From Gadus chalcogrammus (Eukaryota > Chordata > Actinopteri > Gadiformes > Gadidae), in the NCBI RefSeq assembly GCF_026213295.1, contig NC_079428.1:4306060-4370059 (forward strand): DNA of 64,000 nucleotides. The letters are read 5' to 3'. Below the pieces are notes generated by a model that saw only the letters and a program-made list of their open reading frames with translations, ran no database searches and was not told the origin of the DNA. The position numbers and the translations under genes are program-made. Positions 25,951 to 51,400 of this stretch are shown in pieces. Position 1 is the stretch's first letter, and each line of letters opens with the position of its first letter.

Positions 25951-26698
25951 GACAGATGATAAGCCCATCCTTCCAATTAGCTTGTGTGGAGCGCAGATGC
26001 ATACCACCAATCACCTTGAATGGTCATGACCATGATTGAAGAGATCGGGTTGCTCTAGTCTAGCATGTAAAATAATCCAATATAGGCCATTCCATCATGT
26101 AATGACCAGAAATTAGGTAAAGCATGGTTGCGTTACAAAGTAGGCAAGAACAGAATCAAGTTGACTGGTATATTTTATTTAGCAAACAAACAAAACAAAA
26201 CATATTAGTTGTTGCAACAAAGTGCATAACAATCGGATCATACCACCACTGTTTGAATGCATGTTTTTTCTGTGAGCAGAATTTACTTAATTTAATACTG
26301 CTCTTAATTTTCGTGCTTAGATAATCACAAATCGCAAGTTTATTTAACATACAAGCCAGTATCGTTTCTGCCATCCAGTGGCATCATTCAACGAAGAGAG
26401 AGGGGACAAACATTGGTTCAGTGCCTGATAACCTGTTGGTCTGAGACTTACACAATAAATACATGACACATACAATGACACAGTTTTGAATGCGTGGAAA
26501 TATACACAAAACTCATGACTCACCCAAAGGCAAACAAAAGGACAAAATTGTGCGAAAAATAAATAGCTCCTTCTTTAAGGCTAATTTCTAGGCATCGTCA
26601 TGGGCCTTTAAGTATTTTACGAATTGTTCATATATTTTTGATGTAGTTAATATATGTAATGTAGGTTTTTGCCACTTTTGGACCTTCTTAAAGCTGCT
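25951..26698. other. 3' flank of gene B
   Basis: Colinear with 51665-52454 downstream of gene C, including the shared blocks TTTCTGCCATCCAGTGGCAT (26363) and GGCATCGTCATGGGCC (26592). No separate gene seen. Confidence 0.7.
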
Positions 26699-40464
<13,766 letters not shown>

Positions 40465-41030
40465 TCCTCCGGCTATGTCTAGCAATGGTAAAGTTAAAGT
40501 TGTTAGACATTGCCCCAGTGCTGCCATTTTTAGCGTTTACTAGCATTTCAAATAATTGTGTTTAAATTGTTCTTGTATCGCCTAGAACATTGTTCTCAAA
40601 CTATTTTAATTCAAAGGTTCATAGTTTGTTTACAACAAAGAATCTCCCCCTCTTAAAAAATTACACAATTTTGAAAATACCAACAAATTGATCCCATATT
40701 TAATGCATTTAATATAACCTAAATGTACACATTTGGCCTTGCTTAAAGTATACTTTACTATAAATGATTAATATGAAGATTATTATTCTATAATAAATTA
40801 CTATTCTATATCGTGGGCTGGTTTAGTTATACCACATGTATTATTATAACTGTGTGCAGGCAAACCCAACATGAGCCTACATTTTAGGAATAAACAAATT
40901 TATATTAAGAGATATCACTGGATTTAGCCCCTCGCATACGTAGGCCTATTGTTTTACATTTGCATTAAGCAAATAAAACCACTGGACACATTATCTTTGG
41001 TATAGGATTAAGGACACAAGGTGCCTTATA

Positions 41031-43421
41031 CAGGCCCGTCGCTATGGGCGGGCCATAGGGGGCCGGGCCCCCCCCCCCACAATGCTTGTGCCCCCCCACT
41101 TGAGGCACAGATCTCAAAAAAGAAAAAAATATGCATATATGTTATATTATTATCGCTCCGTTCACTTGCATGGGCCCTTCACAACTTCTGGCGGTGAATT
41201 ATATTTGATAATTCACCGTTGCCAAGTATAATTGACCGCTGTCAAGGTAAACAAAGGCTTTTTTGCCTCTAATGGCGAGACCTTTTTTCTTTTTGGCCTT
41301 TTTTGGGTGGGCTCAAGCTCACCCAAAACTTGCCTTCGCCCACCCTATCATTTCGTCCTCAAATCTAATATTCTACCTTTTTTTTTTACACAAGCAATGA
41401 GAGAATAGATGCTGTACACTAATGAACAGGCACAAATGGGCTAGTGAAATCGAGCGCAACCTTCCTGCAGGAATCTCTAACCTCTGATTGGTGGGTAGGC
41501 GTCTCCTGTTTGACAAAACCAAAAAGGCAGCACGAGCACACTTCAACTAGTTTCTGCTGTTTTATCTGTCAAAAAGGCTTGCTAGTCTTCATCAGAAAAT
41601 CCACGATTACCAGCTGTGTTATAACATGACCAGCTAATAATAATAACAATAATAATTTTAAAACCTTGACATAATCTGTCAGATGCCTATTAAATGACAG
41701 TTGACCACAAGGCGATTCTAACTATGCCGCCTCTTGAATTGTTTCATTTTTTAGTCGGCAGGGGCTAGTAATTCTTCGGAACATGATAAGCATGATAAGG
41801 TGCAAGGAGCAGAAAAAGTTGACATGGGTGTTGACATTTTCAGTTGAAAAAAGACGCTGGCATTATTTTATCAGCTGAGGGCGTATTCATTGCCATAAAA
41901 ACTGAGCTAATCAACAAGTACCACTTGTTCTAATACTATGAGGCTCATGAAAACGCCCTCAGCTTATAAAATTGATTTATTTTAATAAGTTACTTATTTT
42001 AATTTAAATAAACATAATACCAAGGGTCAGAAGTTTTACAAGAATTTTGATCGTACAAAGTCATGACAGTGTCTTTATTCATGCTTGAAAGAAGAACATA
42101 TATTATTTTTTTTGAAAGGGAATAAGCTGATGAAGCTGACAAATTCAGCAAATTCAGCTATTCCAGGCTATGCCGACTGTTCTCACAGCCTACACCCTTG
42201 CCCTAACTTTAGGAGCTTCTACAGCAATGTGTGAAAACTCATTTTCCACGTTGAAAAACGTCTCCTTAGAGCATCGGCGCGGTATGCTGCACAGACGCAA
42301 GGCCCAGCTGATTCAGCTTGCTTTTGAAAAGGACCTAACTCACAAGTTTACCTCTGAGTGGAAGGATATGTTGATGAGGAGGTTCTAATGCAATGCTCAG
42401 CACTTTACATATTTGTACTACTATTTTAAGGCATACTATTTTTTTTAGAGCTGTCGAGCGATTAAAATATTTAATCGTGATTAATCGCATTAATGTCATA
42501 GTTAACTCACGATTAATCGCGATTAATTGCAAATTATTTTTCTATGCTAAATATCCTTTGATTTTTTTGTCCCATAATTCTTCTCATTTTAATTCTCTTA
42601 TCAACATGGTGAAGTGCATCGGCTTGCCTTGGGCAAATGATTTTTTATTGATAACAACATTGGCATATACTGATCAAAACAGGACGATACAAAAAAAGAG
42701 CCTATAGTGCAATTAAACGACTGCTTTGAAGAAATGTCATTTGAACATAGCAGTCAGGCTACTGCTTCTTTGTTTTGAGCCAAAGAAAGAATTATTATTA
42801 TTATTTTTTTTTTAAATAAAATAATTGCGTTAATTGCGCGATAATTTTTTTAAAGCCGTTAAAATTGGTTTGCGTTAACGTCGTTAATAACGCGTTTAAC
42901 TGACAGCTCTAATTTTTTTACTATTTTTTTTTTAGGCATACAATGGCACTAAGTTAACGGTATAGTGTATGACGACGTGAATGTAGTGAGTGAAAGAAAT
43001 GTTGAATGTATTTTCTTTATTTATTTATTATTTATTATGTTACCTTTTTAAATGAGACCAGTACGTGAGTGCACTGAATTTCGTTGTACTTCAGTCCAAT
43101 GAAAAATAAATATATCCTATCCTATCCTAATGGCAATGCATATCTCTCTGTTAACTGCTTTTACACCTAATATGTTGTATAGTCCAGTGTTTTGTGGATA
43201 TATATATTCATAGCATTGCTTCTATGTAATGTATTGCTTTAAATGATGAGGAATGATGTGATGTTGTAGGCTATAGGGTCATATTGCTGTTGGTTATGTT
43301 TAACGTGATGATTATGTGCTGCGCGAATAGAGGAAATATACATACTCTAGGCTAATAATAATTGTGCCCCCCTATGCATTTGATATGCCCCCCTTAAGAC
43401 TCAGGTCTGGCAACGGGTCTG
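41031..43421 (+). mobile_element. hAT transposon inserted in intron 1 of gene B
   Basis: Flanked by GCCTTATA (41023-41030 and 43422-43429); genes A and C have the site without the insertion (near 18790 and 56107). Ends CAGGCCCGTCGC and, reverse-complemented, CAGACCCGTTGC. Plus-strand 42170-42388 encodes LGASTAMCENSFSTLKNV and RRGMLHRRKAQLIQLAF, the hAT dimerisation region. No full transposase remains. The element is 2,391 bp including a nested MITE. Confidence 0.9.
42446..42911. mobile_element. nested hAT-type MITE, copy 2
   Basis: Flanked by ATTTTTTT (42438-42445 and 42912-42919). Ends TAGAGCTGTC and its reverse complement. Same family as 27239-27677, in the opposite orientation. Confidence 0.9.
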
Positions 43422-43475
43422 GCCTTATAGTTAGTACAACTCAGTTAGTAGCCTCAATAAAGTGGGTTTACCTAC

Positions 43476-43640
43476 CAGTTTCCTTTTTCACACGTACAAA
43501 TCAATTCAGAGTAGCAGTGGGGTTAAGGTAGTCCGTCTCAGCTGGAAAAGGTTTCTTTCCTCTTCTAAGGTCTCTCTTGCAGGTGTCTGCAGTCTGTGAA
43601 TGGATGGACAGGGGATCTGTGTTCGGTATTAAGAAGGAGG
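43476..43640 (-). promoter_or_regulatory. degraded core promoter and 5'UTR exon of gene B
   Basis: Colinear with the promoters of A and C. The non-coding exon ends at 43476 with donor GTAGGTAAAC. Where A has a TATA-like box and C has TTTAAATA, B reads CTTCTTAATACC (minus strand, about 43625-43636). Roughly ten bases that include the box are missing. Confidence 0.6.
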
Positions 43641-43917
43641 AACTTGATCTTGTGGATAACAAATGATCTTGCGTGTATGAGACGTGGTGGAAACAATTCC
43701 GGATTGTCAACTACGTTGAACATAAACCTCCCAAGACTCTTGCTTCCTTTTGCCAATGACGGAAACATTTTCATTAATATATGGCACTGATATTCCGTGG
43801 CACACACACGGATTCCCCCTTATTCTATTAAAATTTCAGGGCGGTAGGACCTTCCTATCTCAAAAAACGTTTTTCCACCACATTCTGAACACCAGAGAAT
43901 GAGCGGGGTTGGGCCGT

Positions 43918-44015
<98 letters not shown>

Positions 44016-44505
44016 CAACATGCATGGCTACACCATCATAAGTCAATTTGTTTTCTTATATTTACATGTGACTGCATACAAATGTGTCCACAGACATGGT
44101 AACTAACATATGATAGTAAGGATTATTGGCCCTTAACACTAATATTCAGAAAAAACACTGCCTCAAAAGGCTATTGGCTTAAGCAATACAAGTAGAGGCA
44201 TGTGCTTGAACTTTATACCCTGAACTTTTAAACGTTGCAAACGTGCAAAAACATAATTATATATTTATGTGGCATTCAGTCCAATGCTGAAAATATATCT
44301 GTTGCATTCAGTAGGCCAATGCTGTGGTAAAGTGTGTAAAGTATGACCAAGTGTTTCTTTCTGTTCAATAGTCTAGATAGAACTTTCTCAATCCCCTGCG
44401 GGAGAAATTTGTTAATAAAACAATAATGGTAAAAGAAATAAGAAATCTCCCACTTCCGGCTTCCACGAAAGCTAACCAAACTAATTCACACAATAGCGTT
44501 GTGCA
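43641..44505. other. upstream region of gene B with (CA)n
   Basis: A (CA)n tract of about 47 units occupies 43920-44012. The rest shows no gene. Confidence 0.8.
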
Positions 44506-44511
44506 AATCTA

Positions 44512-44737
44512 GCATTAAAGGTTAATTCAAGGATGTTCTCTCCAGTCACGCTGAAAGTAGTTCGCTAGTAGTAGCGCTTTAATTTGCAGTGTCAGAGAAT
44601 TCTGACTAAATTCTCAGAATTCTGACACTGCTAATTATTGCGCGCTACGACTAGTGAACTACTTTAAAAAAAACTCAACACCGCGACCAGGCGACAAATG
44701 ACTGGTGAGAACCTTCTTAAATGCACCTTTAATGCTG
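44512..44737. mobile_element. palindromic MITE
   Basis: A near-complete palindrome: AGCATTAAAGG at the left end matches CCTTTAATGCT at the right. The inner arms AGTAGTTCGCTAGTAGTAGC and GCTACGACTAGTGAACTACT also pair, with a central GTCAGAGAATTCTGAC hairpin. No coding capacity. The insertion duplication was not resolved. Confidence 0.75.
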
Positions 44738-45194
44738 GATTTAATTATCAGAACTCCGATTTTATCCAAGTTTTCTGACTTTTTATCAGAATGCTGAATT
44801 TTATCTTGCAATTCAGAGTTTATTAGTCTATTCGATATCTGAATTAAAATTCTTGTGAGAATAATCTAAATTTGTACAGTCGATGTGCAGCACTTTAATT
44901 CCCGTCAACTTTGTTTTCTAACACCAGCACTTCCACAACTATGCCCATGTTCCTGACTGCTATAGCGCAAATTGCTGCCATCAGGGGAAATGAATGTAGC
45001 CTAGACCTAGTGTAAGTAGCTTTCAATTACTTGTTTTTTTGTTGAACATATCCATTTGGTATGAAAATAGAAACTGAATATTTCTTCATGTGGAGAACCG
45101 CTCTAGATTCCCCCACCCCCACACAGAATTTTTCCTGTAGAAACCTATGGTGGAAACCAATACGCCCTCTCAACCACAAAATGTTTGAGTCACT

Positions 45195-45289
45195 TCTATG
45201 GAAGTTAATCTTTGCCATCGGATTTTGAAAATAAAAAGAATTCAATGGCTTTTTATTTTCAAAATCCGATGGCACAGATTTACTTCCAT
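45195..45289. repeat. inverted repeat (hairpin)
   Basis: Arms of about 41 bp, ATGGAAGTTAATCTTTGCCA... against its imperfect reverse complement, separated by about 10 bp. Probably a small MITE or MITE remnant. Confidence 0.8.
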
Positions 45290-45576
45290 ACACTTCTCCT
45301 TCGTCATGCTTAACTGATCATACCTCTCTCTCTCGTTGGTAACACAAATCGATAGTTATGTTATTCTAACTCTAGTTCTATGATTGTAGGCGTAGCCGTC
45401 TAGGCCTCGCCTTATGGGATTGTCCCGTGCGCGCGCTGAAAATTTCAAACTATGCACCAATCAGCGTGGGCACCGCCCACATTTCCCACGGTATTGTGTC
45501 TATATAACGCGGTGTATACCGTCGCTCATCCTCCACGCTTTTCTTTCAGCATTTGGAGGGTACAGCAGGTGGGAAA

Positions 45577-45675
45577 CTAGACGGCTACGCCTACAATCAT
45601 AGAACTAGAGTTATAATAACATAACTATCGTTCTATTTCATGTAGGCTACGCCGTCTAGGCTTCGCCTTATGGGC
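45577..45675. repeat. DIRS internal complementary region
   Basis: CTAGACGGCTACGCCTACAA at 45579 is the reverse complement of the left terminal repeat. The adjoining TTTCATGTAGGCTACGCCG (45637 on) is the reverse complement of the right terminal repeat. The two terminal sequences are therefore joined here, as in the circular-intermediate model for DIRS replication. Confidence 0.82.
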
Positions 45676-46193
45676 TAAGGCGAAGCTGCGTGCGGAGCCC
45701 GATCAATGTACTCCTGCTGGACCCCAGTCAAAACGACTTAAGTCAACAGAGCACATTAAGACTCAAAAAGCCAAGGAAGTGTAAAACACAACAGCTTAAT
45801 AAAAAACGAATTCCTCCTAGATCAAGCAAGGCAATGATCAAGAGAGAAAAAAGTGAGTCTGTAAAGACTCCGGCTCTAATCCGTGCTTCACGGAACCCAT
45901 GAAAAGGAAAAGAAAAACCAGAGCAACAACGTTTCCATTTGGTCCGCTACCACCGGGGGCGGAGCTACGGATCCGGCTCTCCAATAAGGGGTCTCTCTCG
46001 GCCGTTTCTTATTTGAAAGAAACGGCGGGGGTGCCATACTGGCAAACAAAACCATCTGACAATTGGCGGGCCAATAGAAAAACCCCCTAGCCTGTTTTTC
46101 GTTTGAAAAACGGTGGGAGAGTAAGACTGGAAGTGAAGTCCAACTCGCCAGCCGGCAAGAGGAAATCCAACCACGCCGCTTTAAAGAACATGT

Positions 46194-47357
46194 CTATATT
46201 CTTAAGCCGTAAAAGGGGTCCCGGACGACCAGCACAGAGTTGCCGAATGAGCCCCTGGACATGTCTAACATGTAAAAACGGACAAAGGGGCCGGGGGAAG
46301 ACCAAGACGCAGCCGCGCAGATGTCTTCCACAGAAACGCCCTTGAGTATAGCCGTTGAAGCGGCCACGCTCCGTGTGGAGTGAGCTTTAACGCCCAACGG
46401 TGGCGCCAAGCCCTGTCGAGAGTAGGCTAAGCAAACACCCTCACATACCCAGCGAGAAAACCGCTGCTTAGAGAGAGCGCGGCCCCTGCTAGCGTCGCTA
46501 TAACACACAAACAACTGTTGAGTGGAGCGGAACGCGGCCGAGCGATTCACGTACATAGCCAATGCCCGAACCGTGCACAGGAGATGCAACTCCACCTCCG
46601 CCTCACTAGAATGAGGCGGGGGGTGAAAAGCCTTAAGCACAATATCCCTAGACCGAAAATAACTATTAATGTTCCTCGGGAGGAACGCAGGATTAGGTCT
46701 GAGCAACGCGAAGGAGCTGTCCTCGTTTAGCAACAAGCAACTCGGGCTGACAGACAGAGCGGTTAGCTCACCGGCCCGCTTGGCAGAAACCAAGGCCAAG
46801 AAGAGCACCGTCTTAAAGGACAGGGCATCCAAAGGGGCCTGAGAAAGAGGCTCAAAAGGATCCCTGGACAATCCGCGCAACACGGTGGGGAGATCCCAGC
46901 GTGGTGTAAGCACGGGTGAGACAGGCCTAACCCGTCTAGCCCCACGCAAGAATCTCTTGACCAGTGGATGGCTGAAGATCGGTCCACCATCAAAGCCTGC
47001 ATGGCCAGCCGAAACGGCTGCCGCATAGACCTTGATTGTGGAGAAGACCAAACCTTTCTCCAATAAGTTTTGCAGAAACTAAAGCACGCTTCCCACCTCG
47101 CATTGAGATGGGACAGCGTGGTTCCTCTCACACCAATTAGAGAAGGCGCACCACTTCACCGCATAGAGGGAAGAAGTAGGAGGCGCACGAGCACTCAGAA
47201 TAGTGTTGATAACCGTCTCAGGCAAACCTTTGCCCTGCAGGATCAACCTCTCAGGAGCCAAACCAACAGCCGTCCCGAGATATCGGGCGGGTGGTGCACC
47301 GTCCCGTGGGCCTGTGAAAGGGGGGGGAAAGAGGCAACATGGAGGAACGCACCACAA
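46194..47357 (-). pseudogene. DIRS tyrosine recombinase, one nonsense codon
   Basis: The frame runs from about 47357 to 46194 and is broken only by a TAG at 47081-47079 (after VGSVL). The N-terminal part has the core-binding-like stretch LPETVINTILSAR and KWCAFSNWCERNH. The catalytic part has FLALVSAKRAGELTAL (first Arg), KAHSTRSVAAS (the His-x-x-Arg box) and FVRFYMLDM (Tyr nucleophile). All expected catalytic residues are present, so apart from the stop the domain looks intact. It ends at the internal complementary region. Confidence 0.8.
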
Positions 47358-48648
47358 GCGTAGGATGCAGGTGGCCTAAGGAATATCGCTCTTTAGGTAC
47401 CATGTACTGCCGTTCGGCCGAACGGTCTTTACTTTTTTCTTTATTGGGGAGGGAAAAAGTAGGAGCAAGCTTCCGGAACTTCCCGGTCCGTGGCGCTGCT
47501 CTCCCCGTCTGCGGCGGCGGCGGCTGCGGCTGCTGCTGCTGCTGCGGCACCGGGGCTGGAGTCGGAGGCGGCCCCCTGGAACGCTGGGACCGGCCTGGAC
47601 CCCGCTTCCTCCCGGCCTGCTGGTGGGAGGAGCCCGTGAGAATCGCCCCGAACCGGGAACGATTCTCACGGACAGACTGCTGGTGCGCGAGAACCTCGGA
47701 GAACCGGGGACCAAAAAGGCCATCCGGCGCTAATGGACCCTGGACGAGGCTGGCCCGCTCTCGTTCCGGCACCGCAGTGTGGGAGAGCCATATGACCCTT
47801 TGGATCATGGAAGCCCACGCCATATGCCGGCCGGCCGAAACGGCTATCGGCTGGCATAGCTGGAGGATGGCGCTGGAAAAGCGGGAAACCGCCAGCCATC
47901 TCGCGGCTCCCTCCGGGCCGTAGGCCTCCCTGTCAGCCGACAAGGAGACCATGGCAGAGGAGAGCAGGGCGATGTTGTTGACCGCCGCCGCGGATTGAGA
48001 GGCACAAACGAACACCCTGTCTGTTAGGCCAACAATCTGCTTCTGGAGGCGGTCGGGGGGCAGCGGCTTTTCGTTAGGGCGCCATCCGGCGCCCGGACAG
48101 AGAAGCGCTGCCAGGGAAGGCTCCAGGCGAGGGATCCACCTCGCCTGAGTATCGGCCCACCCCTCCACGTTGGTGAAATCCGTGTAGGATTTCACCGGGG
48201 CCTTCAGGGTCGAAGGGTCCCCACCGGCAGCAGTGAACAAGTGCTGCACAGGCGGGAACAAGGGGCACTGGGTAACCCGTCGGGAAGAAGATGGGATGCG
48301 AAAGCACTCGCCCTGCATATATTCAGATACGGGGGCGAGATGCGGGGCCGGCATGGGAATCCCCTTGATGGCCGCCGCCTCACCCATGATCTCCCCGAAG
48401 AGATCGGCCATCCGGCGCGGTCTCTCGTGTTGCACGGCGGTGGCGGTTGAAACCCGGGAGTGGGAAAAACCGGACGCAGAGTCGCCGAAGACGTCGTCCA
48501 TGGCGGCGTCGTCGTCGGCGTCGATGATGCCATCGTTGTCGTCAGGGCCGGCCCTGAACAGATCGATGGCGTCAGCCAGGTCCACCGCAGGGGAAAAGAA
48601 GAGCTGCCTGGAGAGGATCCCCTCTTCACTCTTCGACGACGCCTCCAT
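47251..48648 (-). CDS. DIRS gag-like protein, C-terminus altered by deletion
   Basis: 465 codons, starting MEASSKSEEGILSRQLFF. Acidic N-terminal region (AGPDDNDGIIDADDDAA), central helical region (WIPRLEPSLAALLCPG, LQKQIVGLTDRVFVC), then a Gln/Pro-rich stretch and a basic segment (KEKSKDRSAERQ). This composition and position fit the gag of fish DIRS elements. The last 50 or so residues are probably out of frame relative to the original element, because the pol region that should follow is deleted. Confidence 0.65.
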   Translation of the reverse strand: MEASSKSEEGILSRQLFFSPAVDLADAIDLFRAGPDDNDGIIDADDDAAMDDVFGDSASGFSHSRVSTATAVQHERPRRMADLFGEIMGEAAAIKGIPMPAPHLAPVSEYMQGECFRIPSSSRRVTQCPLFPPVQHLFTAAGGDPSTLKAPVKSYTDFTNVEGWADTQARWIPRLEPSLAALLCPGAGWRPNEKPLPPDRLQKQIVGLTDRVFVCASQSAAAVNNIALLSSAMVSLSADREAYGPEGAARWLAVSRFSSAILQLCQPIAVSAGRHMAWASMIQRVIWLSHTAVPERERASLVQGPLAPDGLFGPRFSEVLAHQQSVRENRSRFGAILTGSSHQQAGRKRGPGRSQRSRGPPPTPAPVPQQQQQPQPPPPQTGRAAPRTGKFRKLAPTFSLPNKEKSKDRSAERQYMVPKERYSLGHLHPTLVVRSSMLPLSPPFHRPTGRCTTRPISRDGCWFGS

Positions 48649-48712
48649 GGACGACGTCTTCGGCGGGACAAGCCCATAAGGCGAAGCCTGGACGGCGTAG
48701 CCTACATGAAAT

Positions 48713-49590
48713 ACAACTGAATAATCCAGTTGCTTGTTTTGTTTGCGTGATATTTAGATAAAAAAACCGCAATGAATGCCGGGAAAAGGGCACGTGGTTT
48801 AAAAAATATATGCATAAAAGACGTTTCAAGCGTTCCATCGAGTCTCACGCATTCTACAATGGCCAGCGTGGGAGCCGGCGAGTCTGCGAGTGGGCGATCT
48901 GAAACTAAATCGGAAACTAGATTTCTTCTTCAAAGGTTTTGCTCCACACAGAACCTCCTCACCATCATAACGGAGCACATCGGGGCACCAGATTGCTTAT
49001 GAGCGGTACTGATCGCGTCAAGTGTCTTTCCAGTATCAAATAGTTGACGAATAAAATCTCAATAAGGTTCAAGTGCGGCCATAACTAAGGCTAAATATAA
49101 ATAGACAGTCTATTGCTGGTTTAGGTGGTTGGCTCTTTTTTCTTCGCTGCGTTCTGCCTTCTGGTGTAGCCTATAACTATAAATGTATCCATTTTTGTTT
49201 TTCTGTTTCGGGTTTAAAAAACCAACACACAAAACACACAAACACAAATAAAATGCTGTTGATTTGTTTATTCCTTTTACCCTTTTTCAGTTTAAAAACC
49301 AAATCAGAAAAACCAAAAAAACGACTTAATTGTTTTTTCTGATTTCGTTTTAAATCGGAATATTCAAAGAACGAACCATACACGGATTCAAAATCATCTG
49401 TACAGATGTCATGTTTGCGATTGTCGATGCCGTTAATTTGTGAAACGACAGTCACTGCCCTCTAGAGGATTTATGCGTAACATCCACAACAACGCTGAAA
49501 CCAGACGGAGGTATGAAGGGTAGTTCCGGGGATAACGTTTGGGTCGACGGACGAATTTCGTCCGGATCCGGAGGTTTGGATCGGCCTTTA
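48713..49590. other. intergenic, nothing recognised
   Basis: AT-rich with a (CAAACACA)-like stretch near 49230. No gene or element identified. Confidence 0.5.
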
Positions 49591-49591
49591 C

Positions 49592-51400
49592 AGGCATCGT
49601 CATGGGCCTTTAATTAGCAAAATCCTTCCATTAATGAACTGAAGATAGAAAAAAAAGTATTTTACAAACAGTCAAAAAGTTACTGTTAACGTAGTTATTT
49701 TACGTAGTTAATTAAATGTAAATGTTTTGTTCATCAAATAAAAAAATGTGGATGCTAAGGATTGTATTTTCACAAGTACGTTTTTGTCACTTCTTAAAGT
49801 TGCTTTAAAGTTTCTTTATAGCAAGGCCAGCCCCATGGTCCCTAGGATGATGAGTAGAGCTGCAAATGGGGGCAAGAGAGGAAAAGAGGTGAGATTATTT
49901 CATCATTACTTTAAAACAATGAATTTAAGATTATCAGACAACTAGTTGCTACTTAAAAGCAAGGCCGAAGCAACTTGTATATTGATTAGTGAATAAAAGG
50001 ATATGCAGATAACGCGGATATAGCTTTGCTAGCAGTTAGCGGGCCAAAACTAGAGGTTTAGCCTGGAGCGTAGCAAGAGGTTTAGCGTACAGCATTACTT
50101 GAGGTTTAGCTGGTAGTAGGGCTGGGCGATATAACTAAATATCATATCCCGATATAGGTCATTCATATCCCGATAACGATATATATCAGGATATAGCACA
50201 TTTTCTGTAAATTCAATGAATAGATAGTTTATATAAAATGACCACATTTCTGTGGCCTATTTCGTATTACATTTTGAATTATATACTCTACAAATAAAGA
50301 TAACTTACTCATGATTATTTTTCTCCTTTTATTTAGAACCTTGGTGCAATTTATGCATGGAACAAAATTTAAAATATGAATGTATAAATATAAAAAGGTA
50401 AATAGAAAATAAATTTTTGGTTGGTTTTCAAAAATATTCAAACCAACCATACCAATAGTCTTTAACAGTAGAACTTTGTATAGTAGCGGCAAACAAAAAT
50501 GAATACAGGCCTAACATAAATATTGGTATATAAAATACGAAATGTAAACATGGAACACTTTCAAGTTTAAACTAATGCAGCAATATAAGGCTCACAATAT
50601 AAATATATAGAATATAACAAGTACGTTTTGAGCACTCGACGTACTCGAGCACTGTACTTTTGTGGACTTCATCCGTAGACTCTCCATACTGTTTTTCGTG
50701 ATTCTTTCGTAGGCGGTAAAATAGGTTTGTGGTGTTTGAGTCTGGTGAGGGGACCGGTTAGCCACTCTTTTAGGTACGAGCTCACTTTGTCTTGGCTGGT
50801 CGTCAGAGTCCTTCTCCTGTTCAGAATTGTCGAATTCACTCTCCTCCATGTTTGTTTGTGTTGCCTTCATGTGACGTGTGGAAGAATGAAAAGCGTTGTC
50901 CAAATGACGAAAAATATTACCGTAAAGTGTGATTTGCGACAAGATGATATAAACAATAGAGCATAATATGAAACGATAGACATTTTTATATCATCACACG
51001 ATATATATCGTCATATCGCCCAGCCCTAGCTGGTAGCCTAGCTAGAGTCAAGTGTGCAACCTAGCAAGAGTTTAGTTTGCAGCCTAGCTAGAGTTTAGTG
51101 TGCAGCCTAGCTAGAGGTTAAGCAGGCAGCCTAGCTAGCTGTTTAGCGGGCTACCTAGCTCATGGGTTAGCACGCTTCTTAGCGCGAGGTTTAGTGGTCA
51201 GCCTAGTTAGCACTTTAGTGGGCAGCCTAGCTAGAAGTCAAGTGAACAGCCTAGCTTGTGGTATGGCGGGCAGAAAGAGAAGTGAGGAGAAAACATGAAA
51301 AAGTCATTGAATTAAATACTTTCTTTTAATATAATCAGACTAGTGGCTACTTAAAAGAGCCAGTAAGCCCAATGTTTCAGCTGGAATTCGAACACTACGT
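49592..51400 (-). pseudogene. orphan 3' end of a family gene (terminal exon plus intron 6)
   Basis: Colinear with 57716-58650 at the 3' end of gene D. It contains a clean terminal exon, 49859-49816 (44 nt, encoding [14 protein letters not shown] and stop), then the 24-bp intron minisatellite. The copy is interrupted by a MITE and ends abruptly at 51400 without exon 6 or the rest of a gene. It is a duplication remnant. Confidence 0.82.
50117..51028. mobile_element. hAT-type non-autonomous element in the orphan intron
   Basis: Flanked by GCTGGTAG (50109-50116 and 51029-51036). Ends TAGGGCTGGGCGATAT and its reverse complement. The 912-bp interior is AT-rich. A minus-strand frame at 50942-50592 with SEFDNSEQEKDSDDQPRQSE may be a scrap of a transposase N-terminus. 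Gene D has the site without the insertion. Confidence 0.88.

Larger units (their letters stand above)
45350..48712 (-). mobile_element. DIRS-type tyrosine-recombinase retrotransposon, internally deleted
   Basis: Minus-strand element of about 3.36 kb. The terminal inverted repeats carry GTAGGCGTAGCCGTCTAGG (left, about 45386) and its counterpart CGGCGTAGCCTACATGAAAT at the right end. At 45577-45675 lies an internal complementary region. Its first half is complementary to the left terminus and its second half to the right terminus, which is the hallmark of DIRS elements. Coding content is gag (48648-47251) and tyrosine recombinase (47357-46194). Reverse transcriptase, RNase H and methyltransferase are missing between them, so the copy is non-autonomous. 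Confidence 0.85.
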
